From positions 1-5,157 of the forward strand of contig JAKFXJ010000020.1 in assembly GCA_021731425.1 (NCBI GenBank): DNA of 5,157 nucleotides. Reading direction: 5' to 3'. Origin of the DNA: Limnohabitans sp. Lineage in GTDB: Bacteria; Pseudomonadota; Gammaproteobacteria; Burkholderiales; Burkholderiaceae_C. Below, in pieces: positions 4,790-5,157 of the stretch. The notes below the pieces were generated by a model, which did not search any database, was not told the DNA's origin, and saw only the letters and a list, made by a program, of their open reading frames with translations. Position 1 is the stretch's first letter. The number at the start of each line of letters is the position of its first letter. The position numbers were made by a program, and so were the translations under genes.

Positions 4790-5157
4790 TCAAGCGCCGT
4801 ACTTTTTGCGGTACGCCACGTAATACAAAGTTGGAATGACGACCAGCGTCAGCACGGTGGACACAAAGATGCCAAAGATCAGCGAAATGGCCAGGCCATT
4901 GAAGATCGGGTCATCCACAATGAAGAAGGCCCCAATCATGGCCGCCAGGCCCGTCAGCATGATGGGCTGTGCACGGGTGATGGCCGACTGCACAATCGCC
5001 CGCTTGAAGTCCATGCCGCTGTTCACCTGCAGGTTGATGAAGTCCACCAGCAAAATTGAATTGCGCACGATGATGCCTGCCAGCGCGATCATGCCGATCA
5101 TGCTGGTGGCGGTGTATTGGGCATTCAGCAAGGCGTGGCCCGGCATCACCCCAATGA
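4790..5157 (-). CDS. RND-family efflux permease, C-terminal fragment (5' end outside window)
   Basis: Only the last 121 or so residues of an inner-membrane, proton-driven RND pump of about 1000 residues are present; the reading frame is open through the right edge. Visible are a helix with SMIGMIALAGIIVRNSILLVDFI in two parts, the sequence TRAQPIMLTGLAAMIG, then DDPIFNGLAISLIFG and a final helix ending VVIPTLYYV. These correspond to the last transmembrane helices of the AcrB-like C-terminal half. The VRNSILLVDF form differs from the KNAILIVEF of classical AcrB and is typical of a distinct proteobacterial RND subgroup. The essential Asp/Lys residues of proton relay lie outside the window. The gene is followed by DUF2892, TolC and rhodanese genes in one apparent operon. 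Substrate cannot be told from this fragment. Confidence 0.92.
   Translation of the reverse strand, partial: IGVMPGHALLNAQYTATSMIGMIALAGIIVRNSILLVDFINLQVNSGMDFKRAIVQSAITRAQPIMLTGLAAMIGAFFIVDDPIFNGLAISLIFGIFVSTVLTLVVIPTLYYVAYRKKYGA

Noticed and set aside
4783..4792. T7 run after the RND permease stop as a terminator
   Set aside because: Only a very weak stem precedes it, and the DUF2892 gene follows after 32 bases with a good ribosome site, which fits operon continuity.
5144..5149. GTG/ATG start for a separate small membrane protein at the right edge
   Set aside because: The frame stays open to the edge and the sequence is the C-terminal end of an RND permease, so this is an internal codon.
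1..5157. CRISPR arrays, tRNA or rRNA genes, insertion sequences
   Set aside because: No spaced repeat array, cloverleaf-like segment, transposase motif or terminal inverted repeats with target duplications was seen.

Overview
The window looks like chromosomal DNA from a betaproteobacterium, probably Burkholderiales and Comamonadaceae-like. That is inferred from moderately high GC, the protein style and the small c-type cytochromes; no rRNA or other taxonomic marker is present. All eight recognisable genes lie on the minus strand, so the transcriptional order runs from high to low coordinates. Longer plus-strand reading frames look like shadows. No RNA gene, insertion sequence or CRISPR array was seen.

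Right block (5157 to 2732): the C-terminal end of an RND efflux permease (partial, enters from the right edge), a 69-residue DUF2892 membrane protein, a TolC-family outer-membrane factor and a single-domain rhodanese. The gaps are 32, 10 and 30 bases, so this is very probably one operon. DUF2892 and rhodanese are the two halves of the E. coli inner-membrane sulfurtransferase YgaP; here they are separate genes on either side of tolC. The block therefore reads as an export pump tied to sulfane-sulfur or sulfide handling (inference).

Middle (2731 to 2267): a 156-base intergenic region with a long-range 10-bp inverted repeat and an AT-rich direct repeat, then a small periplasmic class I cytochrome c (c551/c552-like). 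A textbook intrinsic terminator (2162-2195) follows it.

Left block (2147 to 1): a second, unusual small cytochrome c, a DUF302 lipoprotein and the first 352 residues of an OmpP1/FadL/TodX-type outer-membrane transporter (runs off the left edge). DUF302 and FadL genes are 23 bases apart and probably co-transcribed. The 170 bases before the DUF302 gene are rich in dyad symmetry: a nested TACCC/GGGTA element resembling CsoR/CstR-family operators, a 14-bp perfect palindrome, and a 35-base two-block hairpin sharing bases with that palindrome.

Taken together, the window holds a pump across both membranes, a sulfurtransferase, periplasmic electron carriers, an outer-membrane lipoprotein and a hydrophobic-compound channel. 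A plausible but unproven reading is a stress or metabolism locus for reactive sulfur species or a hydrophobic sulfur compound, with at least one regulated promoter ahead of the DUF302-FadL pair.
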